Of a stretch of DNA of 64,000 nt, positions 46,717 through 55,359 are shown piece by piece. Position 1 is the stretch's first letter; each line of letters starts with the position of its first letter. The DNA lies in NCBI GenBank assembly GCA_020445255.1, contig JAGRGY010000008.1, positions 58,461 through 122,460 of the forward strand, written 5' to 3'. The notes below the pieces were generated by a model that ran no database searches, was not told where the DNA came from, and worked only from the letters and a program-made list of their open reading frames with translations. The position numbers and the translations under genes were made by a program. The DNA comes from Gammaproteobacteria bacterium (GTDB taxonomy: Bacteria; Pseudomonadota; Gammaproteobacteria; Chromatiales; Chromatiaceae).

Positions 46717-46762
46717 GCGTGCGACTGACAGCCGCCGTCACGGCGGCCATCACGTCGCACGC
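46717..46762 (-). other. Two-tier hairpin in the napA-napG gap
   Basis: An outer 9-bp stem (gcgtgcgac 46717-46725 with gtcgcacgc 46754-46762) encloses a small internal loop (tgaca/catcac) and an inner 7-bp stem (gccgccg 46731-46737 with cggcggc 46741-46747) with loop tca. It fills almost the whole gap between the napA stop and the napG ribosome binding site. There is no U tract, so it is more likely an mRNA-stability or processing element than a terminator. Confidence 0.7.
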
Positions 46763-46769
46763 GCCTGGA

Positions 46770-49310
46770 TCAGGCCGGCATGACCTTGACCGCGGTCTTT
46801 TTGAAATCCGTTTCCTTCGACAACGGATCCGTGGCATCCAGCACCAGCTTGTTGACCAGCCGTCCCGCGTCGAAGAACGGTACGAACACCATGCCCTCCG
46901 GCATCTTGTTGCGGCCCTTGGTTTCGACGCGCAGCTCGATCTCACCTCGCCGGCTGACGATCTTCGCCGAATCACCACGCTTGAGGCCGCGCTTCTCCGC
47001 GTCCGCCGGGTTCATATAAACCACGGCATCGGGGGCCGCACGGTACAACTCGGGCACGCGCCGCGTCATCGAACCGGAATGCCAGTGCTCGAGGATGCGC
47101 CCGGTCGACATCCACATGTCGTATTCGGCATCGGGTGCCTCGGCGGGCGGCTCGTAGGGCGCCGAGATGATGTTGGCCTTGCCATCCGGATTACCGTAGA
47201 ACGCCACCTTGGCGCCAGCGGGCACGAACGGGTCGTAACCCTCGCGGTAGCGCCACAAGGTCTCCTTGCCGTTGACCACGGGCCAGCGCATGCCGCGCAC
47301 CTTGTGATACTGGTCGAACTCGGCCAGATCGTGGCCCTTCTTCGGACCCTCGATGCCGAAGCGGCGGTATTCCTCGTACAGACCCTTGTGCAGATAGAAG
47401 CCGAAGTGCTGCATCTCGTCGTTGTGATAGACGTTGCCACGGTCGTCGGTGATTTCCTGCACCGGGTATTTGTTTACGGCGCCATTCGCGAACAACACGT
47501 CGAACAGCGTCTTGCCGCGCAACTCGGGCTTGTTCGCCAGTACCTCCTCGGGCCAGACCTCCTCGGTCTTGAAGCGCTTCGAGAATTCGACGAACTGCCA
47601 CAGGTCGGAGCGCGACTCGCCGGGCGCCTTGACCTGCTGGCGCCAGAACTGGGTGCGCCGCTCGGCGTTACCGAATGCGCCCTCCTTCTCCGTCCACATC
47701 GCGACCGGCAGGATCAGATCGGCGGCCATCGCCGACACGGTCGGGTACGCCTCCGACACGACGACGAAATTCGCCGGATTGCGCCAACCGGGGTACATCT
47801 CGTCATTGATGTTCGGACCGGCCTGCATGTTGTTGTTGGTGCTGACCCAGTAACAGTTCAGCTTGCCATCCTTGAGCATGCGACTCTGCAGCACCGCGTG
47901 ATAACCGACCTTGCCCGGCAGCGTACCCTCAGGCAGGCCCCAGACCTTCTCGCAGAATGCGCGGTGTTCCGGTTTGGCGACGACGAGGTCGGCCGGCAGC
48001 CGGTGCGCGAAGGTACCCACCTCACGCGCGGTGCCGCACGCCGACGGCTGGCCGGTCAGCGAGAACGGACCATTGCCCGGCTCGGAGATCTTGCCGGTCA
48101 GCAGGTGCACGTTGTAGCAGAGGCCGTTCACCCATACGCCGCGAACGTGCTGATTGAAACCCATGGTCCAGTACGACACGACCTTCTTGTTCGGATCGGC
48201 ATAGAGCTTGGCCAGCCGTTCCAGCTGTTCGACCGGTACGCCCGAGAGCTCGGACACGTACTCCGCCGTGTAGGGTTCGAGATCCTTCTTGTACTGCTCG
48301 AAGTCGATCGGGCTGAGCTTGCCCTTGCCCGCGTTCTTGGCCGCCTGTTCGCGTGGATCATTCGGGCGCAGACCGTAGCCGATGTCCCTGGGCGTGGTCT
48401 TGAAGTTCACGTGCGCATTGACGAAGTCCCAATTGACCGCATCGTGCTGCACGATGTAGTTGGCGATGTAGTTCAGGATCGCCAGGTCGGTCTGCGGCTT
48501 GAAGATCACGCCGTGGTCGGCGAGCTCGAAGCTGCGGTGCTCGAACGTCGACAGTACGTGCACCTCGCAACCCGGCTTGGTCAGGCGGGTGTCGGTCAGG
48601 CGCGACCATAGCACTGGGTGCATCTCGGCCATGTTGGAACCCCACAGCACGAACGCGTCGGCGTGTTCGAGATCGTCATAGCAGCCCATCGGTTCGTCGG
48701 AACCGAATGCACGGATGAATGCGCCGACCGCCGACGCCATGCAATGACGCGCGTTCGGATCGATGTTGTTGGAGCGGAAGCCGGCCTTGTACAGCTTCGA
48801 CGCGGCATAGCCCTCGAACACGGTCCACTGGCCGGAACCGAACATGCCGACGCGCGACGTGATCTGATCGGCCGGCTTGCCCTTGTTCTCTTCCATGCCC
48901 TGTCGGATCGCGGCCTTCCATTTCTCGGCCATGACGTCGAAGGCCTCGTCCCACGATACGGGTTCGAAATCGCCCTCTTTGTCGTACTTGCCATTCTTCT
49001 TGCGCAGCAGCGGCTGGGTCAGCCGGTCCTGGCCATACATGATCTTCGACAGGAAATAGCCCTTGATACAGTTCAGGCCACGGTTGACCGGCGCATCCGG
49101 ATCGCCCTGCGTGGCGACGACGCGCTCGTCCTTGGTGCCGACCAGCACCGAACAGCCCGTCCCGCAAAAGCGGCACGGCGCCTTGTCCCAGCGCACACCG
49201 CTGTCGTCCTGTGCGGCGACTGCCTGCACACCGGGGATCGTGATGCCGGCGGCAGCCGCGGTCGCGGCGATGGCGTTGGTCTTGATGAAGTCGCGACGTG
49301 TCTGTTTCAT
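46770..49310 (-). CDS. napA: Periplasmic nitrate reductase catalytic subunit NapA
   Basis: An 846-residue molybdoenzyme that reduces nitrate to nitrite in the periplasm. It has a Tat signal (QTRRDFIK), the 4Fe-4S site CRFCGTGCS plus Cys81 (Cys46, 49, 53, 81), and the Mo-coordinating Cys190 in [12 protein letters not shown], followed by bis-MGD-binding domains ([15 protein letters not shown]) to the C-terminus. Length and motifs match other Nap enzymes. The ATG at 49310 overlaps the napD stop (ATGA). Downstream is napG. Confidence 0.98.
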   Translation of the reverse strand: MKQTRRDFIKTNAIAATAAAAGITIPGVQAVAAQDDSGVRWDKAPCRFCGTGCSVLVGTKDERVVATQGDPDAPVNRGLNCIKGYFLSKIMYGQDRLTQPLLRKKNGKYDKEGDFEPVSWDEAFDVMAEKWKAAIRQGMEENKGKPADQITSRVGMFGSGQWTVFEGYAASKLYKAGFRSNNIDPNARHCMASAVGAFIRAFGSDEPMGCYDDLEHADAFVLWGSNMAEMHPVLWSRLTDTRLTKPGCEVHVLSTFEHRSFELADHGVIFKPQTDLAILNYIANYIVQHDAVNWDFVNAHVNFKTTPRDIGYGLRPNDPREQAAKNAGKGKLSPIDFEQYKKDLEPYTAEYVSELSGVPVEQLERLAKLYADPNKKVVSYWTMGFNQHVRGVWVNGLCYNVHLLTGKISEPGNGPFSLTGQPSACGTAREVGTFAHRLPADLVVAKPEHRAFCEKVWGLPEGTLPGKVGYHAVLQSRMLKDGKLNCYWVSTNNNMQAGPNINDEMYPGWRNPANFVVVSEAYPTVSAMAADLILPVAMWTEKEGAFGNAERRTQFWRQQVKAPGESRSDLWQFVEFSKRFKTEEVWPEEVLANKPELRGKTLFDVLFANGAVNKYPVQEITDDRGNVYHNDEMQHFGFYLHKGLYEEYRRFGIEGPKKGHDLAEFDQYHKVRGMRWPVVNGKETLWRYREGYDPFVPAGAKVAFYGNPDGKANIISAPYEPPAEAPDAEYDMWMSTGRILEHWHSGSMTRRVPELYRAAPDAVVYMNPADAEKRGLKRGDSAKIVSRRGEIELRVETKGRNKMPEGMVFVPFFDAGRLVNKLVLDATDPLSKETDFKKTAVKVMPA

Positions 49311-49570
49311 TGCAGGGATTCCTCCGGCTGGTGTTCGTTATCGACCTGATGGTAGACCAAAGACGACGACGCAACGCCGTCGAGCGTGGCCAGCGTGTTC
49401 ATCAGGTCGGCACATTCGTTGTAGTTGCTGCCCTCGATAGTGACGACCATGCGCCCGCTTTCGTTGGCATGCAGTTCCACGCCATGCAGCGCGCTCAGCG
49501 CCTGCTCCACTGCGGCGGCATTTTCAGGCCGCGACATCAGCAGCAGGCCGCAGACATGGTATTCACTCAT
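49307..49570 (-). CDS. napD: NapA maturation chaperone NapD
   Basis: An 87-residue ferredoxin-fold chaperone ([20 protein letters not shown]) that binds the Tat signal of NapA and prevents premature export. It contains the typical GMVVTIEG-like strand (here RMVVTIEG) and a VASSSLVYH strand near the end. Both ends overlap neighbours by ATGA (napF upstream, napA downstream). The longer frame upstream is spurious. Confidence 0.95.
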   Translation of the reverse strand: MSEYHVCGLLLMSRPENAAAVEQALSALHGVELHANESGRMVVTIEGSNYNECADLMNTLATLDGVASSSLVYHQVDNEHQPEESLQ

Positions 49571-50052
49571 CGCCCCTCCTCGATCTGGATTGCCGCAACC
49601 GGGCACGGCGCCACACACATGCCGCAACCGGTGCATTCGAGCGCATCGACGACGGGGCGCGCGCGTCCGCCGGGCTGCGGCACGAAGCGGATCGCGCGCT
49701 CGTCACAGGTGTCGCCGCAGGTGCGGCACGTGATGCCGTTCAGGCTCAGGCACGTTTCACCGATCCGTGCACGCAGTCGCCATGGTGCCCCTTCGCGACG
49801 CTGCAGCGCGCCGGTCGTGCACGCGTCGACACAGTCACCACATAGGGTGCAGCCGCCGCGCGCGAAATCGACCGTCGGAAAGCCGCCGTCGCCTCGCACG
49901 ACGATGCCGGTGCCGCACGCGCGCACGCAGTCGTCGCATCGCGTACACAATTCGATGTACGCCGATGCTGCCCAGGGCATGCGGTGACCGGCGTCGGCGC
50001 GGCTGTGACCTCGTCGCAGAAAGGCCCGACGTGAGGCATTGATCGTTGTCAT
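49567..50052 (-). CDS. napF: Ferredoxin-type protein NapF
   Basis: A 161-residue cytoplasmic iron-sulfur protein, first gene of the nap operon. It has an RR-containing start (SRRAFLRRGHS) and 4Fe-4S motifs CTRCDDCVRACG, CTLCGDCVDAC and CTGCGMCVAPCP, with an additional cysteine group CRTCGDTC. NapF is thought to help mature NapA. The ATG at 50052 lies downstream of two FNR-like boxes. Its stop overlaps napD. Confidence 0.94.
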   Translation of the reverse strand: MTTINASRRAFLRRGHSRADAGHRMPWAASAYIELCTRCDDCVRACGTGIVVRGDGGFPTVDFARGGCTLCGDCVDACTTGALQRREGAPWRLRARIGETCLSLNGITCRTCGDTCDERAIRFVPQPGGRARPVVDALECTGCGMCVAPCPVAAIQIEEGR

Positions 50053-50120
50053 TATGTCTGCCCGACGAACGCTTGCACTTCCAAGGCCTGTAAGCCTAGG
50101 CACCGCGATCGCTACAAAAC

Positions 50121-50134
50121 TTGTCCTAAATCAA
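50121..50134 (-). promoter_or_regulatory. FNR/DNR-like box, nap promoter (proximal)
   Basis: TTGTC-CTAA-ATCAA: one half site matches FNR consensus fully and the other three of five bases. Its centre lies 75 bases upstream of the napF ATG. It lies 31 bases from the second box, about three helical turns. Confidence 0.5.
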
Positions 50135-50151
50135 GACTGACACGGGTGGTG

Positions 50152-50165
50152 TTGATTTTTGTCAA
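50152..50165 (-). promoter_or_regulatory. FNR/DNR-like box, nap promoter (distal)
   Basis: TTGAT-TTTT-GTCAA matches nine of ten bases of the FNR consensus and has the same two half sites as the boxes at norC and nosZ. Centre about 106 bases upstream of napF, in a locally AT-rich segment. The divergent-looking neighbour nnrS is on the same strand and ends 164 bases upstream. Confidence 0.7.
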
Positions 50166-50328
50166 TTCACGAAAACTCTTCGCGTGTCGCACCCGCCACC
50201 CGATTAATAAAACATGATGTGCTCATATTCGAGTGCGCCCGCCCAAGCGTGAGTCTAGTCCGCCGACGGTCGGCGGGTGCGGGTCAATATCCTTGTTCGC
50301 GGCGAGTAAAAACGTGGTGCTCGCGGCA

Positions 50329-51522
50329 TCAACCCGGACGGCCATCGACGCGTGGTCGCACCAGCATCTTCGCGTGACCGGCCAGGAACACTGCAAACGC
50401 AGTCACCCACATCGCCGCCGACAGATCGATCCATGTCGCATGATGCCGCGGCAGAAGCCATACCGCGAACACGCGCACGATCACCGCACCATTGATCAGC
50501 AGGAACGCGATCGTCATGCGTGGCTCGACGTCGATCGGGCGCCCCGTGTGCCCGCGTGTCACACGCGCCATCATGCCGATCGTGAACACCCCGATCGCCC
50601 CGATCGTCAGCGCATGCAGCGCACTCGAAGGGCTTGCCCAACCGGACAGAGCGGCTGCATTGAGCAACGCGCCGACGCACAGCCACACATAGCCCGCATG
50701 CAGCACCCACAGCACCGGTACTTGCAGCACACGACGGTCGAACCATCCCGACAGGCGCAAGACATGGACCGTGCCAAACAGCGCCCAGGCGCTCGCGCCG
50801 AGCGCGGGCGGCGACTGTGGCAGCAATTCGGCAATGACGACCGGTGCCAAGGTCGCGAATGCGGCGACCTCGACCCAGCGGCGACCGCGTGTACGGAACG
50901 TGGGTATTGCGTTCTGCGTGAACGACGGCAACACACGCCCTGCCACGAGCACCAGCAACAGCAGGACCAGTTCCAACATCACGCGCCGCATGTCGCCAAC
51001 GCCGTGCATCACGCCAAGCAATTGCAGGTGCGACGACAGGTTGGCCACCGCCATCGCACCCAGCAGCGGCACGATGACACGGTTGACGCGGTTCGTCGCC
51101 AGCCACAACGGCCGCACCAGACTGGCCGCCAGCAGGGGCAGAAAGGCCGTATCGACGACAACGACGACGACCGCGGACACCCCATCGATCCAGGGAAGAA
51201 TGCGCGCGGCGAGCCACACCGCAGCGAGACCGGCCAAGCGTGCGCCCGTCCAGGTCTGCACACCGCTCCAGTTGCGCACCGCGGTCAACAGGAACCCGGC
51301 GATAACCGCCGTCGTGTAACCGAACAGCATCTCGTGCGCGTGCCACGCCACGGCATCGTAGTAGGCGGGATGCAATCGCCCGCGCCACACGAACGACCAC
51401 GACACCAGGAGAAGCACGGCGACGATGGCGGCCAGCAGGAAGAAGGGACGAAAGCCGAGCGCCAACGGTGCCCAGCCGCGGGGGACGCGTGCCGCCGCAC
51501 TGCTGTCGTGCAGGATATTCAT
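50329..51522 (-). CDS. nnrS: NnrS-family membrane protein
   Basis: A 397-residue integral membrane protein with about twelve helices. LALGFRPFFLLAA at the N-terminus and VAWHAHEMLFGYTTAVIAG are hallmarks of NnrS, a heme- and copper-containing protein of denitrifiers linked to resistance to NO stress. A DNR-type box is centred 42 bases before the ATG at 51522. A longer frame from ATG 51543 would start only 15 bases downstream of that box, so the shorter start is preferred. It lies between nor and nap genes. Confidence 0.92.
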   Translation of the reverse strand: MNILHDSSAAARVPRGWAPLALGFRPFFLLAAIVAVLLLVSWSFVWRGRLHPAYYDAVAWHAHEMLFGYTTAVIAGFLLTAVRNWSGVQTWTGARLAGLAAVWLAARILPWIDGVSAVVVVVVDTAFLPLLAASLVRPLWLATNRVNRVIVPLLGAMAVANLSSHLQLLGVMHGVGDMRRVMLELVLLLLVLVAGRVLPSFTQNAIPTFRTRGRRWVEVAAFATLAPVVIAELLPQSPPALGASAWALFGTVHVLRLSGWFDRRVLQVPVLWVLHAGYVWLCVGALLNAAALSGWASPSSALHALTIGAIGVFTIGMMARVTRGHTGRPIDVEPRMTIAFLLINGAVIVRVFAVWLLPRHHATWIDLSAAMWVTAFAVFLAGHAKMLVRPRVDGRPG

Positions 51523-51557
51523 GCTGTGCAGCTTGGGTCGCATGCCAGGAGCGGGCC

Positions 51558-51571
51558 TTGACCATCGTCAA
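51558..51571 (-). promoter_or_regulatory. DNR-type box of nnrS
   Basis: TTGAC-CATC-GTCAA is a perfect dyad of the NNR/DNR half-site. Its centre is 42 bases upstream of the nnrS ATG at 51522. If it acts at -41.5, transcription would begin next to the start codon, implying a leaderless message. Confidence 0.7.
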
Positions 51572-51592
51572 GTCGCCGTTCGCCCTGCAGGC

Positions 51593-51660
51593 CAGAGGTA
51601 CAGCGGTACAGCGGTACAGCGGTATAGCGGTATAGCGGTATAGCGGTATAGCGGTATAGC
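51593..51660 (+). repeat. 8-bp tandem repeat upstream of nnrS
   Basis: Eight and a half copies of an 8-bp unit: a degenerate cagaggta, then three cagcggta, four tagcggta and a final partial tagc. Units are otherwise perfect. It lies 21 bases upstream of the DNR box of nnrS and within no credible gene. Tandem octamers of this kind can change copy number by slippage. Confidence 0.9.
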
Positions 51661-51938
51661 AACGCAATGGCATGCCGGCGGCATGCAATCCTCGGCCACA
51701 GCATTGGGGGGTCGCTTGTGCGCTCGCTTCCTGTTGTCGAATGCCCATTGGAGTCCCAAGACCGCCGGGTGACGTCGAGCGACCGGAGTTGTGTACTCCC
51801 GGGACTTTCTGACGACTCTCGCCAGGATCGTCGCGGCAGCCAAACGTCGCCTGTCCGCGCTGCAAATCCTCGCAACCGACGGCCACTGCGCGCGCTTTGA
51901 TGCAAAGGCGACGGATACCGTCGGAGGCGATGCGACTC
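51661..51938. other. Non-coding stretch between norD and nnrS
   Basis: No credible gene in either strand. Frames covering the neighbouring octamer repeat encode only repetitive peptides and have no ribosome binding site. A weak purine-rich segment near 51800 is seen; no clear terminator follows norD. Confidence 0.35.
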
Positions 51939-53771
51939 TCAGACCGTCAACTGCGCATACAACAGCGGCAGGCGCTCCGGCAGCTCCGACGGGCGACGGA
52001 TCACGACGAAACCGCCGCGGCCGAACAGGTGCGGCAGGTAATCGTTGCCGTGTGCATCGATGGTCACGCAGAACGGCCGTACGCCGAGTCGGCGCGCCTC
52101 GTGCACGGAATGGCGGGTGTCCTCGATGCCGTAGCGACCCTCGTACTGGTCGAGATCGTTGGGCTTGCCGTCGGTCAGCAGCAGCAACAGCCGGCGACCG
52201 GCGGGTTGCGTACCCAACATCGTGGTGCCGTAACGGATAGCCGCGCCCATGCGGGTGTAGTAGCCGGGCCTGACTGCCGCGATGCGGCCGCGCACGACGG
52301 CATCGTAAGTCTCGTCAAAGTGCTTGAGGGTATGCACACGCACCGGATCGCGCCGGCGCGAGGAAAAGCCGTGCATCGCGAAGCGGTCACCGGTCGCATC
52401 CAGCGCCTCGCCGAACAAAAGCAGGCTGTCGCGGACGACGTCGATGACGCGGTGGTGATCGTCGATCCAGGTATCGGTCGACAGCGACAGGTCGGCCATG
52501 AGCTGGCACGCGAGATCGCGCGCGCCGCTGCGCCGGTCACGGTACAGGTCATCGCCGTCTACCGTGATGCCGGCCTGCCGGTCGGCGGCGAAGCGCAGAT
52601 AGGCATCGAGGTCGACCTCACGCCCGTCGGCCTGGCCGCGCCGCCAGACCCGCGCCGGCACCAGGGCCTGGAACTGCTGGCGCAGGCGGCGCGCCGTGCG
52701 GTTCAGGTGCGGCGGCAGCGCGGTCGGCGGCGCGTCCGCCGACATCATCGGCACGATGCGGCAATGATCGGCTCGCAGGCGCCCGCGCCGCCAGTCCCAC
52801 TCCGGCAGCCGGATGCCATCGCCGATCACCCGGTCGTCCTCGGCCTCGGCCGGCAGATCGAGATCGAATTTGAGCGTCGCCGCCGCGCGGTTTTGATCGC
52901 GGCTGACGGCGAGTTGGTCGAGGTCACGCGCGATCGCCTCGGCGCGATCGAGGTCGTCTTCGTCCTCGGAGCCGCGGTCGACGTTGACGTGTTCGCCCCA
53001 GGTGAGGATGTTCTCCATGCGCACGGTAATCAGGCCACGGTCCTTGTCCGGCGTGTCGACGCGCTGCGCACGACGACGCAGACGTTCGATCTCACGGCGC
53101 TGTCGCTCGGCATCGCTCTGACGTGCATCGGCGTCTTCGCGCCGCGCCGGCACGGATGTCGAAGGCGGTTGCGGGTGCAGCCACAAAGGTACGGGCGATG
53201 GTGGACGCCGCGCCGCCGGCAGCACGCTGACACTGCCCGGCACGCGCAGCGCCGCACGTACGGCACGCTCGGCCGCGGCCTCGTCGGTACGCAGCGACGC
53301 CGGCTCGGGACGCGTCGCTATGTGCGCTTCGACCAACGCGGCATAGGGCGGGCGCATGCCGGGGAAACGGGTCAGCGCCGCATGCGCGGCGTGCTGGCTG
53401 GCCGTGAACCAGTCGTCGTCCGGAGACGGCTCCGCCACCGCCAGCGCGGCCAGCCACAGATACAGATCGCGATTGAGTTGCATCGCTGGCAGGCAGTCGA
53501 TACGTGGCGGCAGGCGCAGGAAGCCGGCGTCGCGCCACGCCAGCGCGATTCGGGTGTGACTGCCGGCCAGGCGCTGCAACCATCCCCGCCGCGCGCGGTT
53601 GCTCGTCTGCTCGGCAGCGATCACCTGCAGGCCGCCGTCGCCGCCGAGCGCGCGGAACATCACCCCCACCGCGCGTTCCACATCGGCGAGTTCGACTGCG
53701 GCATCCGGATGACCGCTGTCCACCAGCCGCGTGACCAGCCTGTGCCAGAGTTCACCGACCTGCTCTTCCAT
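51939..53771 (-). CDS. norD: Nitric oxide reductase activation protein NorD (VWA domain)
   Basis: A 610-residue cytoplasmic protein. The N-terminal half is helical. The C-terminal von Willebrand factor A domain starts near LACQLMADLSLSTDTW with the MIDAS motif DLSLST and continues with TTMLGTQPAGRRLLLLLTDG. NorD works with the AAA+ protein NorQ to activate NO reductase. It is the last gene of the nor group on the minus strand, after a small membrane protein. Confidence 0.93.
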   Translation of the reverse strand: MEEQVGELWHRLVTRLVDSGHPDAAVELADVERAVGVMFRALGGDGGLQVIAAEQTSNRARRGWLQRLAGSHTRIALAWRDAGFLRLPPRIDCLPAMQLNRDLYLWLAALAVAEPSPDDDWFTASQHAAHAALTRFPGMRPPYAALVEAHIATRPEPASLRTDEAAAERAVRAALRVPGSVSVLPAARRPPSPVPLWLHPQPPSTSVPARREDADARQSDAERQRREIERLRRRAQRVDTPDKDRGLITVRMENILTWGEHVNVDRGSEDEDDLDRAEAIARDLDQLAVSRDQNRAAATLKFDLDLPAEAEDDRVIGDGIRLPEWDWRRGRLRADHCRIVPMMSADAPPTALPPHLNRTARRLRQQFQALVPARVWRRGQADGREVDLDAYLRFAADRQAGITVDGDDLYRDRRSGARDLACQLMADLSLSTDTWIDDHHRVIDVVRDSLLLFGEALDATGDRFAMHGFSSRRRDPVRVHTLKHFDETYDAVVRGRIAAVRPGYYTRMGAAIRYGTTMLGTQPAGRRLLLLLTDGKPNDLDQYEGRYGIEDTRHSVHEARRLGVRPFCVTIDAHGNDYLPHLFGRGGFVVIRRPSELPERLPLLYAQLTV

Positions 53772-53866
53772 TCAACGCCCCGTGGCAGGCATCGATCGGC
53801 CGACTCGCCGTCCGGCGGGCACCGGACAACGCCACGCGTGGCGGGCAGCGTCACTCGCCGCGACCG

Positions 53867-54271
53867 TCACTTCGGGCACCCGGCCGGCAGCGGCCGGCCA
53901 ATCAACGGGTAACGCCAGCACTGGCCGGCCATGGCCTTCGACAGGCCATACGCGCCGAACAGCACCAGCATCGAGTGACAGAAGGTGAAATACAGGATCA
54001 CGATCACCCAGACGTGCGCGCCGTGGTAGCCACCGAGCAGTACGATGAATGCGTTGACGACCACCAGCAACACACCCGCCCACACACTGCCCGACAGGGT
54101 CTGGGCAAGATGCGCGGCGGCCAGCGGCGGTGCACGCCGGTGCTGCCGCCACCACACGGCGAGTAAGATCAGGAAACCGAGACCGGGCGCCAGCAACAGG
54201 TTGACCAGGTACAGGGACTCGGCCGCGATCGCCGTGCCCGAACCGTCACTTGCTTTAGCCGAGGATGACAT
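53867..54271 (-). CDS. Conserved small membrane protein of the nor cluster
   Basis: A 134-residue protein with three membrane helices (about 19-38, 62-84 and 87-112). It starts within the norQ 3' end (17-base overlap), so it is translationally coupled to it. The gene order norQ-(this)-norD suggests a role in NO reductase maturation or membrane insertion. There are no heme or metal motifs; conserved-looking HxxH-like spacing occurs in GGYHGAHVW. Not recognised as a named family with certainty. Confidence 0.75.
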   Translation of the reverse strand: MSSSAKASDGSGTAIAAESLYLVNLLLAPGLGFLILLAVWWRQHRRAPPLAAAHLAQTLSGSVWAGVLLVVVNAFIVLLGGYHGAHVWVIVILYFTFCHSMLVLFGAYGLSKAMAGQCWRYPLIGRPLPAGCPK

Positions 54272-55067
54272 CGACCACGCCCATCAGCGCCGCGAGTGTC
54301 TCGTCGTCGTCGCTGAGCGGCTCGACCAGTGCCGCGCGGCACGCCTCACGGGCATCGCAGCCATCACGGATCAGGGTCGCCGCGTACACAAGCAGCCGCG
54401 TCGACGCGCCCTCCTCGAGATCGTGATCCTTCAGCGCGCGCAGCGCGTTCGCGACGCGCACCAGGCGCTCGCCCCCCGCGGGGTCGATACCCGTTTCGCC
54501 GACCAGCACCTCGAGTTCGAGCTCCGGGCTGGGGAAATCGAAGCTCACTGCCAGGAAACGCTGGCGGGTCGACGGCTTCATGCCCTTGAGCAGGTTCTGG
54601 TAACCGGGGTTGTAGGACACGACCAGCATGAATCCCGGCGGCGCCTGCAGTGTCTCGCCGGTGCGCTCCAACGGCAGGATGCGCCGGTCGTCGGTCAGCG
54701 GGTGCAGCACCACCGTGGTGTCCTTGCGCGCCTCGACGACCTCGTCGAGATAGCAGATCGCACCCTCGCGCACCGCGCGCGTCAGCGGCCCGTCGCTCCA
54801 GTAGGTGCCGTCGGCCCCGATCAGGTGGCGGCCGACGAGGTCGGACGCGCTCAGGTCGTCGTGGCACGCCACGGTATACAGGGGTCGACCGAGGCGCGCC
54901 GCCATGTGCTGCACGAACCGCGTCTTGCCACAGCCGGTGGGTCCCTTGATCAACACCGGCAGCCGGTTGCGCCATGCGCGCTCGAACAACGCGATCTCGT
55001 TGCCGTGCGGGCGGTAGAACGGCAGCGCGTCGTCTGCCGGTTGGTCGGATGATATCTGCATATCCAT
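54255..55067 (-). CDS. norQ: NorQ/CbbQ-family AAA+ ATPase
   Basis: A 270-residue MoxR-type ATPase. Walker A is GPTGCGKT, Walker B ICYLDEV, and the arginine-finger region follows SYNPGYQNLLKGMKPSTRQRF, as in NirQ/NorQ/CbbQ. With NorD it remodels NO reductase into an active form. ATGs at 55067 and 55061 are close alternatives; the first lies just past the norF stop. Cytoplasmic. Confidence 0.94.
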   Translation of the reverse strand: MDMQISSDQPADDALPFYRPHGNEIALFERAWRNRLPVLIKGPTGCGKTRFVQHMAARLGRPLYTVACHDDLSASDLVGRHLIGADGTYWSDGPLTRAVREGAICYLDEVVEARKDTTVVLHPLTDDRRILPLERTGETLQAPPGFMLVVSYNPGYQNLLKGMKPSTRQRFLAVSFDFPSPELELEVLVGETGIDPAGGERLVRVANALRALKDHDLEEGASTRLLVYAATLIRDGCDAREACRAALVEPLSDDDETLAALMGVVDVILG

Positions 55068-55071
55068 CAGC

Positions 55072-55359
55072 TTAGCCCCGGAAACTCAACAGAAATGCCA
55101 GCGCGATCAGGCCGCCCGGCACGAGCAGCCAGATCGCGACGACCCAGCGCCATATGCCACGCACGTCGCGCAGGCCCATGAACCAGTCGCCGATCAGGTG
55201 CCCCTTCAACAGCGCGAAACCGAGCACCAGCAGCGACACGCCGGGGCCGCCGACGCCGCTGCGACCGATCATCCAGGTCACACAGGTCAACCCGATCAAC
55301 AGTGCATAGACCAGCGTGCAGGGCCGGATCAGGCCGCGGGTCGGAAAGGACGTGTTCAT
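55072..55359 (-). CDS. norF: NorF-like cytochrome oxidase subunit IV-type protein
   Basis: A 95-residue membrane protein with three helices (TLVYALLIGLTCVTW, VSLLVLGFALLKGHLIGDWF, WVVAIWLLVPGGLIALAFLL), the pattern of NorF and of prokaryotic cytochrome oxidase subunit IV. The ALLKGHLIGDWFMGL motif is characteristic. NorE and NorF assist NO reductase activity. ATG 55359 overlaps norE as ATGA; the longer frame is antisense noise. Confidence 0.88.
   Translation of the reverse strand: MNTSFPTRGLIRPCTLVYALLIGLTCVTWMIGRSGVGGPGVSLLVLGFALLKGHLIGDWFMGLRDVRGIWRWVVAIWLLVPGGLIALAFLLSFRG

Noticed and set aside
46719..48611. 630-codon plus-strand frame
   Set aside because: Antisense to napA, which has intact Fe-S and molybdenum ligands.
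51593..51660. CRISPR-like array
   Set aside because: The unit is 8 bp with no spacers, so it is a simple tandem repeat.
51568..51905. Minus-strand frames with repeated Pro-Leu-Tyr-Arg-Tyr-Thr peptides
   Set aside because: They result from translating the 8-bp microsatellite; no start signal and no similarity to a protein family.
51897..53912. 671-codon plus-strand frame
   Set aside because: Antisense to norD, which is supported by its VWA domain and nor context.
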